From the NCBI GenBank assembly GCA_022567295.1, contig JADFHE010000005.1, positions 1 through 64,000 of the forward strand: a DNA stretch of 64,000 nt, read 5' to 3'. A program made the translations under genes and the position numbers. The DNA is from Pseudomonadota bacterium (GTDB lineage: Bacteria; Pseudomonadota; Gammaproteobacteria; Steroidobacterales; Woeseiaceae). The notes under the pieces are model-generated. The model had not been told where the DNA came from, did not search any database, and saw only the letters and a list, made by a program, of their open reading frames with translations. This document shows, one piece after another, positions 28,410 through 37,613 of this stretch. Numbering within the stretch: position 1 is the stretch's first letter; each line of letters begins with the position of its first letter.

Positions 28410-28757
28410 ATGGGACGACTAACGACACACATTCTCGATACGGCGCATGGGACCCCGGCGGCAGGCGTCAATATTCGTTTGTTTTTGCTGCAGGATCAGC
28501 GAGAGCCAGTTGCACAGGCCACGACCAACGCTGACGGCCGCACAGAGATGCCCTTGCTGGAAGGTGAGACGATGGTGTCCGGTAGTGTCGAGCTGGAGTT
28601 TGATATCGGCGAGTACTTCCGCAACAAGGGCGCGGACGTCGGCGACCCGGCATTTCTGGAAACGGTGGTGATTCGAGTCACGGTGAAAGCCGACGAGCAC
28701 TACCACGTGCCGTTACTGGTTTCTCCCTGGTCGTATTCGACGTACCGGGGTAGCTGA
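28410..28757 (+). CDS. hiuH: 5-hydroxyisourate hydrolase (transthyretin-like)
   Basis: Hydrolyses 5-hydroxyisourate, the unstable product of urate oxidation, to OHCU. The 115-residue protein has the N-terminal signature LTTHILDTAHGTPA, VNIRLFLL, and the diagnostic C-terminal tetrapeptide YRGS that separates these enzymes from transthyretin. No signal peptide, so cytoplasmic. It is the first gene of a ten-gene purine degradation operon; xdhA follows 5 nt later. Confidence 0.97.
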   Translation: MGRLTTHILDTAHGTPAAGVNIRLFLLQDQREPVAQATTNADGRTEMPLLEGETMVSGSVELEFDIGEYFRNKGADVGDPAFLETVVIRVTVKADEHYHVPLLVSPWSYSTYRGS

Positions 28758-28762
28758 GACTT

Positions 28763-30214
28763 ATGACCGACCGCGCCACAATCCGCTTCGTGCTCGATGG
28801 TGAAATCATCAAAGTCTGCGACGTTGATCCAACGCGCACGGTCCTGCAGTTCCTGCGCGAAGACCTATGCCGCAATGGCACGAAAGAAGGCTGTGCCGAA
28901 GGGGATTGCGGTGCCTGTACTGTCGTTGTCGCGGAACTTAATCGCAGTCGCGACGCGGTTCAGGTCAGGGCAATCAATTCCTGCATCCAGTTCTTGCCGA
29001 CGCTCGATGGCAAGGAGCTGATTACCGTGGAGAGCCTCGCCGATGGCGAAACGCTGCACCCGGTGCAGCAAGCCATGGTTGAACACCACGGCTCGCAGTG
29101 CGGATTCTGTACGCCAGGTTTCATCATGTCGATGTACGCGATGTACGAAACCAGTTCGAATCCCGGCCGCCAGGAAATCGACGACGCGCTGGCAGGCAAC
29201 CTTTGCCGGTGCACGGGGTATCGGCCGATTATCCTCGCCGCAACCGAGATGTATTCTCTGCCTGCTTCGCCCTCCGGCGATCGTTCCGCCAATCTTGAGA
29301 AACTGCAGCGCAAGGAGTCGTTGCGGATCGAACACAATGGACGCCGTTTTTTTGCGCCGTCTGACACGGACGAGTTCGCGGCACTATTCGCTGAATTTCC
29401 GGAGGCGACGATTCTCGCGGGCGGAACCGACGTGGGTCTGTGGGTAACCAAACAGCATCGCGAGCTTGCCACGGTAATCTACACGGGCCGGGTCTCTGAA
29501 CTCTGTGAGCAGCAAGTTACTGATACGCACATCGACATCGGCGCGGCGGTGTCATTGACGGATTCGGTTTCAGTCATCGTGCAACATTATCCCGGGCTGG
29601 ACGAAATGTTTCGCCGCTTCGCTTCGCCGCCGATACGCAATGCTGGCACGCTGGGTGGGAACGTCGCCAATGGTTCGCCTATTGGTGACTCAATGGCTGC
29701 GCTTATGGTCGTCGATACATCGTTGCTGTTGCGATGCGGCGCGGTGGAAAGAGAGATTTCGCTCGGCGATTTTTACCACGACTACATGGTCAATGATCTG
29801 CAGCCTGGCGAATTTATCGCGCGCATCAGGATTCCACTACCGACGGACGACGCGATAGTCAGAAGTCAAAAATGGTCGAAACGATTTGATCAGGATATTT
29901 CCGCCGTGTGTACAGCGTATCGTCTCGTCGTGAACAACGGTAAGGTGATTTCGTTTCGCATGGCCTGTGCTGGTCTCGCAGCCACGGTTCGGCGCGCAGG
30001 CAAGACCGAGGCGGCCATCAATGACCAGCCGTGGACCAGTGAAACGATCGAAAACGCATGTCAGATGCTAGCTGAGGACTTTGCACCAATAAGCGACATG
30101 CGCGCGTCGGCGGACATTCGATTGCGGGCCTGTCAGAACCTGTTGCGGCGGTTCTTTGCGGAGACCGGGAGCGACGATCTGGAAACGGTGTATACGTATG
30201 GACGTCAGCGTTAA
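28763..30214 (+). CDS. xdhA: Xanthine dehydrogenase small subunit (2Fe-2S and FAD)
   Basis: Electron-transfer subunit of the XdhAB enzyme that oxidises hypoxanthine and xanthine to urate with NAD+. The N-terminal ferredoxin domain has GCAEGDCGACTVV, the alpha-helical 2Fe-2S domain has CGFCTPGF and NLCRCTGYRPI, and the FAD domain has ILAGGTDVGLWVTK and IRNAGTLGGNVANGSPIGD. 483 residues. Its end overlaps xdhB by 17 nt. Confidence 0.97.
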   Translation: MTDRATIRFVLDGEIIKVCDVDPTRTVLQFLREDLCRNGTKEGCAEGDCGACTVVVAELNRSRDAVQVRAINSCIQFLPTLDGKELITVESLADGETLHPVQQAMVEHHGSQCGFCTPGFIMSMYAMYETSSNPGRQEIDDALAGNLCRCTGYRPIILAATEMYSLPASPSGDRSANLEKLQRKESLRIEHNGRRFFAPSDTDEFAALFAEFPEATILAGGTDVGLWVTKQHRELATVIYTGRVSELCEQQVTDTHIDIGAAVSLTDSVSVIVQHYPGLDEMFRRFASPPIRNAGTLGGNVANGSPIGDSMAALMVVDTSLLLRCGAVEREISLGDFYHDYMVNDLQPGEFIARIRIPLPTDDAIVRSQKWSKRFDQDISAVCTAYRLVVNNGKVISFRMACAGLAATVRRAGKTEAAINDQPWTSETIENACQMLAEDFAPISDMRASADIRLRACQNLLRRFFAETGSDDLETVYTYGRQR

Positions 30215-32513
30215 GCCGGCAGAAAAACGCAAAGTGGCGGTCGGCGCACCGTTGCCGCACGACAGTGCGCGTCTGCACGTGACAGGACGGGCGTCGTATA
30301 CGGACGACCTGCCCGAACCGCGCGACCTGTTACACGTTGCTGTCGGCATGAGTACGGTTGCGCACGCAAACATTGGCGAAATTGGCCTCGCCGACGTTCT
30401 TGCCGCACCGGGTGTGATCGACGTTTGCGTTGCTGCGGATATTGTCGGCGCAAATAATTGCGGCCCAATAGTCGCCGACGACCCAATCCTCGCGGCTGAT
30501 ATTGTGGAGTACGTTGGCCAGGCTGTGTTTGCGGTAGCGGCAACGTCTGTCGATGACGCGCGCAAAGCGACTCGACTCGCAACGATTGAATACCGGGAAC
30601 TGGACGCGATTCTGGATCCGCTGACGGCGGTCGAAAAAGGATCCTTTGTGTTGCCGAGCGAGACGTTGGTACGCGGCGATCCGGACAGCGCACTGCAGTC
30701 GGCGCCGCACCGCGCCAGCCGTCGTGTCTTTCTGGGCGGCCAGGACCAGTTCTACCTTGAGGGCCATATCGCGATGGCCATTCCGCAGGACGATGGTTGC
30801 CTGCTGGTGTACAGCTCGACACAGCACCCTGACGAGATTCAAACGCTGGTAGCGCATGCCACGAAACGCTCAGCGAATGACGTTACTGTGATCTGCCGCA
30901 GGATGGGCGGCGCGTTCGGTGGCAAGGAAAGTCAGGCGGCGTTGATCGCCTGTATCGCGGCGTTGTTGACGGACAAAACCGGCAGGTCCTGCAAGTTGCG
31001 ACTGGATCGCGATGACGACATGATCATGACCGGCAAGCGGCACGATTTTGTTATCGACTACGACGTCGGCTTCGACGACACGGGACGGATACTCGGCATC
31101 GATTTTGAATTCGCGTCGCGTTGCGGAATGTCGGCCGATCTATCCGGCCCCGTTAACGATCGTACAATGTTCAGTTGCGACAATGCTTATTTTCTCGAAA
31201 ACGTCCGCATCGTGTCACACCGCTGCAAGACAAATACGGTTTCAAATACCGCTTTTCGTGGCTTCGGTGGACCGCAAGGCATGTTCGCGATTGAGTACGC
31301 GATAGAAGATATTGCCCGTAGGCTGGGCGTCGATCCACTGCTAGTTCGCCGCCGCAATTTCTACGGCAAAGACGAGCGCAACATTACCCAATATCATCAA
31401 ACGGTCGAAGACAACATCATCGACGAAATTTTTGATCAACTGGTTGCGAGCAGTGACTACGAAGCGCGACGAACTGATATCCACGAGTTCAATACTGGCA
31501 GTGCCATCCTGAAACGTGGCATCGCGATAACACCGGTCAAGTTCGGCATTTCGTTTACCAATACGTTACTGAATCAGGCCGGAGCGTTGGTGCACGTTTA
31601 CAAAGACGGCACCGTGCAACTCAATCATGGCGGCACCGAAATGGGGCAGGGCCTCTATATCAAAGTCGCGCAGGTTGTGGCCGACGAGTTTCAGATCGAT
31701 ATCGATCGTATCCGAATCATGGAGGCCGACACCAGCAAGGTACCGAACACGTCGGCCACCGCGGCGTCCAGCGGCGCGGACATGAACGGCATGGCGGCGA
31801 AGAAAGCGGCGGCGAAGATCTGCTCGCGACTCACCGAGTTTGCAGCGCGCCATTTTGCAGTGCCTGAAGCGAACATTGATTTTCGCGACAATCACGTGCA
31901 CTGCGGAGATGCGGTCGTGACATTCACGGAACTCGTGCAGCTTGCCTGGGCTGATCGAGTGTCACTGTCGGCGACCGGCTTTTACAAGACTCCTAAGATC
32001 AATTACGACCGTGCAACGTTTAGTGGCCGGCCGTTTTTCTACTTCGCCTACGGTGCTGCAGTGACCGAAGTTGTCGTCGATATTTTGACCGGTGAAAATC
32101 GCACACTGCGTGTCGATATTCTGCACGACTGCGGTGACTCACTGAATCCGGCGATTGATCTCGGGCAAATCGAAGGCGGTTACGTACAGGGCGTCGGTTG
32201 GCTGACGTCGGAGGAATTATGGTGGAACGATCGTGGCGAACTTGGCACGCACGCGCCTTCGACTTACAAGATTCCCACCTGTTCAGATCTGGCGCCGGAC
32301 TTTCGTGTGGAGCTGATGCAGAGCGTTGCCAATAAAGAAGACACCATTTATCGCTCGAAAGCTGTGGCTGAGCCACCACTAATGCTGGCGCTGTCGGCGT
32401 TCTACGCCATCCGCGATGCGATCGCCAGCGACGCCAGTCCTTTGCCTGACCTGCAGGCACCGGCGACGCCGGAGTCGATACTCAATGCGCTACAGGCGGC
32501 CAGTCATGAATGA
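30198..32513 (+). CDS. xdhB: Xanthine dehydrogenase large subunit (molybdenum cofactor)
   Basis: Catalytic Moco subunit. Start ATG 30198 (MDVSVKPAEKRKVAVGAPLPHDS) is used; the upstream open frame lies within xdhA. Moco-binding signatures: GGAFGGKESQA, NTAFRGFGGPQGMF, GGTEMGQGLY, and the catalytic glutamate region AVAEPPLMLALSAFYAIRDA near the C-terminus. 771 residues is the normal length for the bacterial split enzyme. xdhC follows with an 8-nt overlap. Confidence 0.97.
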   Translation: MDVSVKPAEKRKVAVGAPLPHDSARLHVTGRASYTDDLPEPRDLLHVAVGMSTVAHANIGEIGLADVLAAPGVIDVCVAADIVGANNCGPIVADDPILAADIVEYVGQAVFAVAATSVDDARKATRLATIEYRELDAILDPLTAVEKGSFVLPSETLVRGDPDSALQSAPHRASRRVFLGGQDQFYLEGHIAMAIPQDDGCLLVYSSTQHPDEIQTLVAHATKRSANDVTVICRRMGGAFGGKESQAALIACIAALLTDKTGRSCKLRLDRDDDMIMTGKRHDFVIDYDVGFDDTGRILGIDFEFASRCGMSADLSGPVNDRTMFSCDNAYFLENVRIVSHRCKTNTVSNTAFRGFGGPQGMFAIEYAIEDIARRLGVDPLLVRRRNFYGKDERNITQYHQTVEDNIIDEIFDQLVASSDYEARRTDIHEFNTGSAILKRGIAITPVKFGISFTNTLLNQAGALVHVYKDGTVQLNHGGTEMGQGLYIKVAQVVADEFQIDIDRIRIMEADTSKVPNTSATAASSGADMNGMAAKKAAAKICSRLTEFAARHFAVPEANIDFRDNHVHCGDAVVTFTELVQLAWADRVSLSATGFYKTPKINYDRATFSGRPFFYFAYGAAVTEVVVDILTGENRTLRVDILHDCGDSLNPAIDLGQIEGGYVQGVGWLTSEELWWNDRGELGTHAPSTYKIPTCSDLAPDFRVELMQSVANKEDTIYRSKAVAEPPLMLALSAFYAIRDAIASDASPLPDLQAPATPESILNALQAASHE

Positions 32514-33552
32514 ATGGATAGACGAACTGTCTGATCTTGCTGCTGCCGGCGAGCGCGTGGTGCTGGTGACCGTTGCCGGTATCCGCGGCTCGGCACCACG
32601 CGAAATCGGGGCGAAAATGATCGTTACGGCAACAGAGACGATCGGCACGATCGGCGGCGGGCAGCTGGAGTTTCAAAGCACGCGTATCGCGGTCGATATG
32701 CTCAATGACCGCGAGGCTATTTTGCGCAGCTTTCCGCTGGGTTCGTCGATGGGGCAATGTTGCGGCGGCGTCGTAGAAATCCTGTTCGAGCCTGTCGCCG
32801 AAGGCTTGCCAGGCTGGTTACGTGACCTTGGCGCATTGCACGGGCAACGCGAACCCGCGGTAATCGCTACGCGCATATCGAAAACGAACCCGGCGAAATT
32901 GCTGGTCACGGCCGAGCAGATATTTGCCAGCGATGAAGACAGGGCAGAAGCAGCGATGGTGAGCAGGGCGCGTCAGATTCTCGCCGGCGACCGGATGGCG
33001 ACACGGAATGTGCAGGAGCTTTACGAGCCGGTCATCGCGCCCGACCTCAATATCGCAGTGTTTGGCGCGGGCCACGTCGGCACCGCGGTCGTCAGCGCGC
33101 TGGCCGGCCTTGACTGTAGTATCCGCTGGATCGACAGTCGGCGAAAAGTATTTCGCCAGGTGCCTGCGAACGTTCGTGCAATTGAAACCGCGGATCCCGC
33201 CCTGGAGGTGGCTGCGCTGCCAGCGAGCAGTTTCTATCTTGTTATGACTCACAGCCATGCGATGGACTTTGAAATCTGCGATCGCATACTCGCGCGAGGC
33301 GATGCACAGTATTGCGGTCTGATCGGTTCGTTGTCCAAACGCCGCCGATTCGAAAAGCGCTATCGGCAGCAGGGAATGTCACAGACCGTAATCGACCAAC
33401 TGACCTGCCCGATCGGTGTTGACGGAATCAGTGGCAAGAAGCCGGCCGAAATCGCCGTCGCTGTCGCGGCAGAAGTTCTCAAGATCCGGGAGCGTGCCGT
33501 AACGATGTCTGGCGAAGAATTTCCCGATAACGTGCATCCGCTGAAGGGCTAG
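32506..33552 (+). CDS. xdhC: Xanthine dehydrogenase accessory protein XdhC
   Basis: Binds and sulfurates molybdenum cofactor and delivers it to XdhB. The ATG at 32506 is embedded in the end of xdhB. N-terminal XdhC/CoxI domain: GIRGSAPREIGAKMIVT, GTIGGGQLEFQ and the cysteine pair MGQCCGG. C-terminal Rossmann domain: VFGAGHVGTAVVSAL and GLIGSLSKRRRFEKR. 348 residues. Not part of the mature enzyme. Confidence 0.95.
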   Translation: MNEWIDELSDLAAAGERVVLVTVAGIRGSAPREIGAKMIVTATETIGTIGGGQLEFQSTRIAVDMLNDREAILRSFPLGSSMGQCCGGVVEILFEPVAEGLPGWLRDLGALHGQREPAVIATRISKTNPAKLLVTAEQIFASDEDRAEAAMVSRARQILAGDRMATRNVQELYEPVIAPDLNIAVFGAGHVGTAVVSALAGLDCSIRWIDSRRKVFRQVPANVRAIETADPALEVAALPASSFYLVMTHSHAMDFEICDRILARGDAQYCGLIGSLSKRRRFEKRYRQQGMSQTVIDQLTCPIGVDGISGKKPAEIAVAVAAEVLKIRERAVTMSGEEFPDNVHPLKG

Positions 33553-33553
33553 C

Positions 33554-34744
33554 ATGGAAGCGTATCTCCTGGACTGGTTGAATCTCCTTGTACGTTGGCT
33601 GCACTTCATTACCGGCATTGCGTGGATCGGTTCTTCGTTGTATTTCATCTGGCTGGATAACCATCTCGAAGCACCGCGCGACCCCGGGGACACTGACAAG
33701 GGCGTCGGCGGCGAGGTGTGGTCGGTACACGGCGGCGGTTTTTATCACGCCCAGAAATACAAAAGGGCTCCGACCCGTTTGCCGGAAAATTTGCACTGGT
33801 TCAAGTGGGAGGCGTATTGGACCTGGATATCCGGGATGTTCCTGCTCGGACTGGTCTATTTTCTGGGCGCCGAGGTGTACCTGATCGATCGATCGGTTGC
33901 CGATCTATCAGTTCTTGTCGCTATCGGTAGTGCGCTCGCCTTCATAGCGGGTGGTTGGATAGTTTATGACCTGATGTGCAAGTCGTCGCTTGCGAATCAT
34001 GATGGCGCGTTCGCGATGATTTTGCTGTTGTTGAGCGGCGCTCTGGCGTGGGGTCTGTGTCAATTATTCAGTGGCCGGGCCGCCTACATCCTGTTCGGCT
34101 CGACGCTCGGAACGATAATGGTAGCGAATGTATTCTTCGTCATCATTCCGGGGCAAAAACAAATGCTCGCTACCGCTGAGCGGGGCGAAGAGCCTGATCC
34201 GGCGCCGGGTCTGCGCGCTAAACTGCGATCCGTTCACAATACCTATTTCACGATGCCTGTACTGTTTGTCATGACCAGTAATCACTACGCGATGACCTAC
34301 AGCCACGAGTACAACTGGGCGATTCTGATCGCGATCTCCGTAGCAGGTGGGTTGGTTCGAGTTTATTTCGTCGCCCGGCATAATGGCAAAGCGTCGTCGC
34401 TTCCGGCTGTCCTGGCTGTGGTATTGCTGGTGGTGCTCGCGGCCATTCTGTCACCGCGCTCCCAGGTCGGCCATGAAGCTACGGTGACTTTTGCTCAGGT
34501 TCAGAATGTCATTAATGCACGGTGCACGAGTTGCCATTCATCCGCGCCGGTACATCCGGCGTTTCCCGCCGCACCGCTTGGCGTCATGTTCGACAATGAC
34601 GCCCAGATCCTTGCGGAGGCCGACCGCATTCATCAACAAACGGTCGTGACGAGAGTAATGCCGATAGGCAACCTGACTGCCATGACCGAGGCAGAGCGGC
34701 AGATTATCGATCAGTGGTATCGAACGCTCAAGGACGGGCAATGA
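33554..34744 (+). CDS. puuD: Membrane urate oxidase PuuD with C-terminal cytochrome c domain
   Basis: Oxidises urate to 5-hydroxyisourate, passing electrons to the respiratory chain rather than to O2 directly as soluble uricase does. The N-terminal part has several membrane helices starting with LNLLVRWLHFITGIAWIGSS, plus WSVHGGGFYHAQKYK and ENLHWFKWEAYWTWISG. The C-terminal domain carries a heme c site CTSCHSS (Cys324, Cys327, His328). 396 residues. Overlaps puuE by ATGA. With this gene the operon needs no uricase, and none is seen. Confidence 0.96.
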   Translation: MEAYLLDWLNLLVRWLHFITGIAWIGSSLYFIWLDNHLEAPRDPGDTDKGVGGEVWSVHGGGFYHAQKYKRAPTRLPENLHWFKWEAYWTWISGMFLLGLVYFLGAEVYLIDRSVADLSVLVAIGSALAFIAGGWIVYDLMCKSSLANHDGAFAMILLLLSGALAWGLCQLFSGRAAYILFGSTLGTIMVANVFFVIIPGQKQMLATAERGEEPDPAPGLRAKLRSVHNTYFTMPVLFVMTSNHYAMTYSHEYNWAILIAISVAGGLVRVYFVARHNGKASSLPAVLAVVLLVVLAAILSPRSQVGHEATVTFAQVQNVINARCTSCHSSAPVHPAFPAAPLGVMFDNDAQILAEADRIHQQTVVTRVMPIGNLTAMTEAERQIIDQWYRTLKDGQ

Positions 34745-35646
34745 CAGACTATCCGAGAGACATGCGGGGCTACGGTAAAGACCCACCGGAGGCTGACTGG
34801 CCAAACGGGGCTCGGACGGCCGTGCAGTTTGTCATCAACTACGAGGAAGGCGGTGAAAACTGCGTGCTGCACGGCGACGCGGAGTCCGAGGCCTTGCTTT
34901 CGGAGATCATTGGTGCGGTGCCGATAGAGGGGCAGCGCCACATGAATATGGAGTCGATGTACGAGTACGGTTCCCGCGCAGGCTTCTGGCGACTGCATCG
35001 GATGTTCGGTCAGCGCAAGCTGCCGGTCACAGTCTTTGGCGTCGCAATGGCATTGCAGCGCAATCCGGAGGCTGTCGCGGCGATGCAGGATGCAGGCTGG
35101 GAAATAGCCAGTCACGGCTACCGTTGGGTGGACTATCAGCACATCGACGAGGCAACCGAGCGAGCACACTTTCAACAGGCTCTGGACATTCATCGCGAGG
35201 TCACCGGAGAACGACCCAGAGGATGGTACCTGGGCCGCTGCAGCCCCCAGAGTCACCGCATCGCGGCTGAGGCAGGGGAATTCACCTACAATTCCGATAC
35301 CTATGCCGATGATGTGCCGTATTGGGATCGCCAATACGGTACGCCGCAGTTGATGGTGCCATACACCCTGGATGCTAACGACATGCGATTTGCGACCGCG
35401 CAGGGATTCAACTCCGGCCAGCAGTTTTTTGACTACCTGAAAGACAGTTTTGACGTCCTGCACGCTGAGGGCGGCCGCATGATGTCGGTGGGCTTGCATT
35501 GCCGGCTTGCGGGCCGGCCGGGGCGCGCAGCAGCCTTGGCCAGATTTCTCGATTACGTAGGGTCGCACACCGATGCCTGGGTCGCGACTCGCCTCGATAT
35601 TGCGAATCACTGGCGAGACCGGCATCCAGCGACAGGTCGCGACTAG
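34741..35646 (+). CDS. puuE: Allantoinase PuuE (polysaccharide-deacetylase fold)
   Basis: Hydrolyses allantoin to allantoate. The protein begins YPRDMRGYGKDPPEADWPNGA and has EEGGENCVLHGD, YEYGSRAGFWRLHR, EIASHGYRWVDYQ and PRGWYLGRCSPQS, all typical of the metal-independent PuuE family rather than the amidohydrolase-type allantoinase. 301 residues. ATG 34741 overlaps the puuD stop; the uraD GTG overlaps its TAG stop by one base. Confidence 0.95.
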   Translation: MTDYPRDMRGYGKDPPEADWPNGARTAVQFVINYEEGGENCVLHGDAESEALLSEIIGAVPIEGQRHMNMESMYEYGSRAGFWRLHRMFGQRKLPVTVFGVAMALQRNPEAVAAMQDAGWEIASHGYRWVDYQHIDEATERAHFQQALDIHREVTGERPRGWYLGRCSPQSHRIAAEAGEFTYNSDTYADDVPYWDRQYGTPQLMVPYTLDANDMRFATAQGFNSGQQFFDYLKDSFDVLHAEGGRMMSVGLHCRLAGRPGRAAALARFLDYVGSHTDAWVATRLDIANHWRDRHPATGRD

Positions 35647-36137
35647 TGGCCGATTCCGACTTTGTAGAGGTTTACGGCGGAATCTATGAACATTCTCCGT
35701 GGGTCGCCGAGCGAGTGAGTGCGGTACTTGGGAACTCGAATGCAGACACTGAGGTGTTGGCCCGATTAATGGCGGACAGTGTTGATAATGCCGCCGTGGA
35801 AACCCAGCTCGAACTGATACGTGCGCACCCCGATTTGGCCGGCAAAGCACAGATCGCCGGTGAATTGACCGCCGAATCTACTGCGGAACAGTCCCGTGCC
35901 GGACTGGATCAATGCACGGCCGAAGAATTCCAAAGATTTCAGTCGCTGAATGCTTCTTACAAGCAAAAATTCGGTTTTCCTTTCATCAAGGCGGTTCGCG
36001 ACAGCGATCGTCTGGAAATACTGGAAGCTTTTGCAGACCGGCTTGGGAACGACTACGACACGGAATTCGAGACCGCGCTGCAGGAGATCCACAAGATCGC
36101 GCGACTGCGGCTGACTGCTCTGGAGGGTTCGAAATGA
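35646..36137 (+). CDS. uraD: OHCU decarboxylase
   Basis: Decarboxylates 2-oxo-4-hydroxy-4-carboxy-5-ureidoimidazoline to S-allantoin. I start at GTG 35646, which overlaps the puuE stop (TAGTG) and gives 163 residues, the normal family size; the longer open frame lies inside puuE. Active-site stretches are GGIYEHSPWVAE, LIRAHPDLAGKA with the catalytic histidine, and FGFPFIKAVR. Its stop overlaps the allantoicase ATG. Confidence 0.94.
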   Translation: MADSDFVEVYGGIYEHSPWVAERVSAVLGNSNADTEVLARLMADSVDNAAVETQLELIRAHPDLAGKAQIAGELTAESTAEQSRAGLDQCTAEEFQRFQSLNASYKQKFGFPFIKAVRDSDRLEILEAFADRLGNDYDTEFETALQEIHKIARLRLTALEGSK

Positions 36138-37114
36138 GCCGACAACATCCGTTCCATCAGTGGATACAGCTGGAGCAGCCACGATTGGGCACACGGGTAA
36201 CGTATGCTACCGACGACTTTTTTGCAGCTAAAGAGCGTGTCATCGATCCTGGCGTACCGGTTTTTATCGACGATAAGTATGACGACCATGGCAAGTGGAT
36301 GGATGGTTGGGAGAGCCGGCGCAAGCGCACTGCCGGGCACGACTTCTGCATTATCCGCTTGGGCGTACCTGGCATCATTCGTGGCTTCGATATCGACACG
36401 ACTCACTTTACCGGCAACTATCCGCCTCAAGCGTCGATCGAAGCCTGCATCAGCGAATCGGATACGCCCGAAGACGGCTGGGTGGAATTGTTGGCCAAGA
36501 CGGACCTGGCAGGCGATGCGCACCATTACCTGGGCATTAGCGACGACAGAACCTGGACCCACGTTCGCTTGCATATTTATCCGGACGGTGGCGTTGCGCG
36601 ATTGCGGGTATTTGGCCAGGTACGGGCCGACTTCGCCGGTGTTGAAGGATATGTCGACTTCGCTGCCGTAGAGAACGGCGGGCGGGCAATTGATTGCAGC
36701 GACGAGCATTATGGCAGCATGCATAACCTCAATGTGCCGGGCCGCGGGGTGAATATGGGCGACGGCTGGGAGACGGCGCGCCGGCGCGGGCCGGGCAATG
36801 ACTGGGTCATCATTGCGCTGGCAACGGAGGGTGTTATCGAGCGCGTGGAAGTCGACACGGCGCACTTCAAAGGAAACTACCCGGACCGTGTAACGCTGGA
36901 GGCCGGTAAATTTGACAGTGACGCGCTCGCGATATCGGACCGTGCGAAATGGGAAACATTGCTGCCCGAGACGAAACTCAAAATGGATCAGCAGCACTAT
37001 TTCGAAGCACTTGAAGCGCTTGGAGCGGTGTCGCACGTTCGCCTGTCCATATACCCTGACGGCGGTGTGAGCCGATTGCGATTGTTTGGTCGTGTCGGCG
37101 GAGAAGCGAAATGA
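36134..37114 (+). CDS. alc: Allantoicase
   Basis: Hydrolyses allantoate to S-ureidoglycolate and urea. The 326-residue protein shows the internal duplication typical of the family: DGWESRRKRTAGHDFCIIRLG with DTTHFTGNYPP in the first half, and DGWETARRRGPGNDWVIIALA with DTAHFKGNYPD in the second, each ending in HVRL-x-IYPDGGV-RLR. ATG 36134 overlaps the uraD stop, and its own stop overlaps allA. Confidence 0.96.
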   Translation: MSRQHPFHQWIQLEQPRLGTRVTYATDDFFAAKERVIDPGVPVFIDDKYDDHGKWMDGWESRRKRTAGHDFCIIRLGVPGIIRGFDIDTTHFTGNYPPQASIEACISESDTPEDGWVELLAKTDLAGDAHHYLGISDDRTWTHVRLHIYPDGGVARLRVFGQVRADFAGVEGYVDFAAVENGGRAIDCSDEHYGSMHNLNVPGRGVNMGDGWETARRRGPGNDWVIIALATEGVIERVEVDTAHFKGNYPDRVTLEAGKFDSDALAISDRAKWETLLPETKLKMDQQHYFEALEALGAVSHVRLSIYPDGGVSRLRLFGRVGGEAK

Positions 37115-37608
37115 CGATCACGTTGAAAGCGGAGCCACTAACCAGTGACCGATTCGCGCCTTACGGCGAAGTAATTGAAACATCGCGGCACGGATCGGTT
37201 GCAATGAACGCTGCAAGGTTTGAACGTTTTAATGATCTCTGCAAAGTCGATCTGATGAACGGTGGTCACGTCTCGGTCAGTATCGCCCGCTGCCGGACCC
37301 CGACATCCCTGCCGTTACGGCTGGACATGGTCGAGCGGCATCCGCTGGGTAGCCAGGCGTTTATTCCGCTAAGTCCCTGCAAGATCGTCATTGTCGTCGC
37401 GCCACCGGAGGAGTCTGTTGATGCCAGTGCTCTGCGCGCATTTGTTAGCAATGGCCGACAGGGGTTCAATTACAGGCGCGGCACCTGGCATATGCCACTG
37501 ACTTCGTTTGCGGCCGGTCAGGAATACCTGATCATCGATCGTGGTGGAACAGAATCCAATTGCGAAGAACATACGCTCGATGAGGTCGTCTTGGTCGAGG
37601 TCGATTGA
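37111..37608 (+). CDS. allA: Ureidoglycolate lyase
   Basis: Cleaves S-ureidoglycolate to glyoxylate and urea. The 165-residue protein has the family features PLTSDRFAPYGEVIE, LDMVERHPLGSQAFIPL and YRRGTWHMPL, the last carrying the conserved histidine. Overlaps allantoicase by ATGA. The glyoxylate could be routed to the glycerate kinase at 41233, but the linking Gcl and tartronate semialdehyde reductase are absent from this window. Confidence 0.95.
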   Translation: MTITLKAEPLTSDRFAPYGEVIETSRHGSVAMNAARFERFNDLCKVDLMNGGHVSVSIARCRTPTSLPLRLDMVERHPLGSQAFIPLSPCKIVIVVAPPEESVDASALRAFVSNGRQGFNYRRGTWHMPLTSFAAGQEYLIIDRGGTESNCEEHTLDEVVLVEVD

Positions 37609-37613
37609 CGGCC

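Noticed and set aside
30188-30197. TGTATACGTA stretch near the xdhB start as a second HutC-like site
   Set aside because: Imperfect palindrome, inside the xdhA coding end, not at a promoter.
35499-35645. N-terminal extension of OHCU decarboxylase
   Set aside because: Lies inside puuE; GTG at 35646 gives the normal family length and a stop-start overlap.
36053-37036. Minus-strand open frame (327 codons) across allantoicase
   Set aside because: Antisense to a gene with clear duplicated allantoicase motifs; translation shows no family features.
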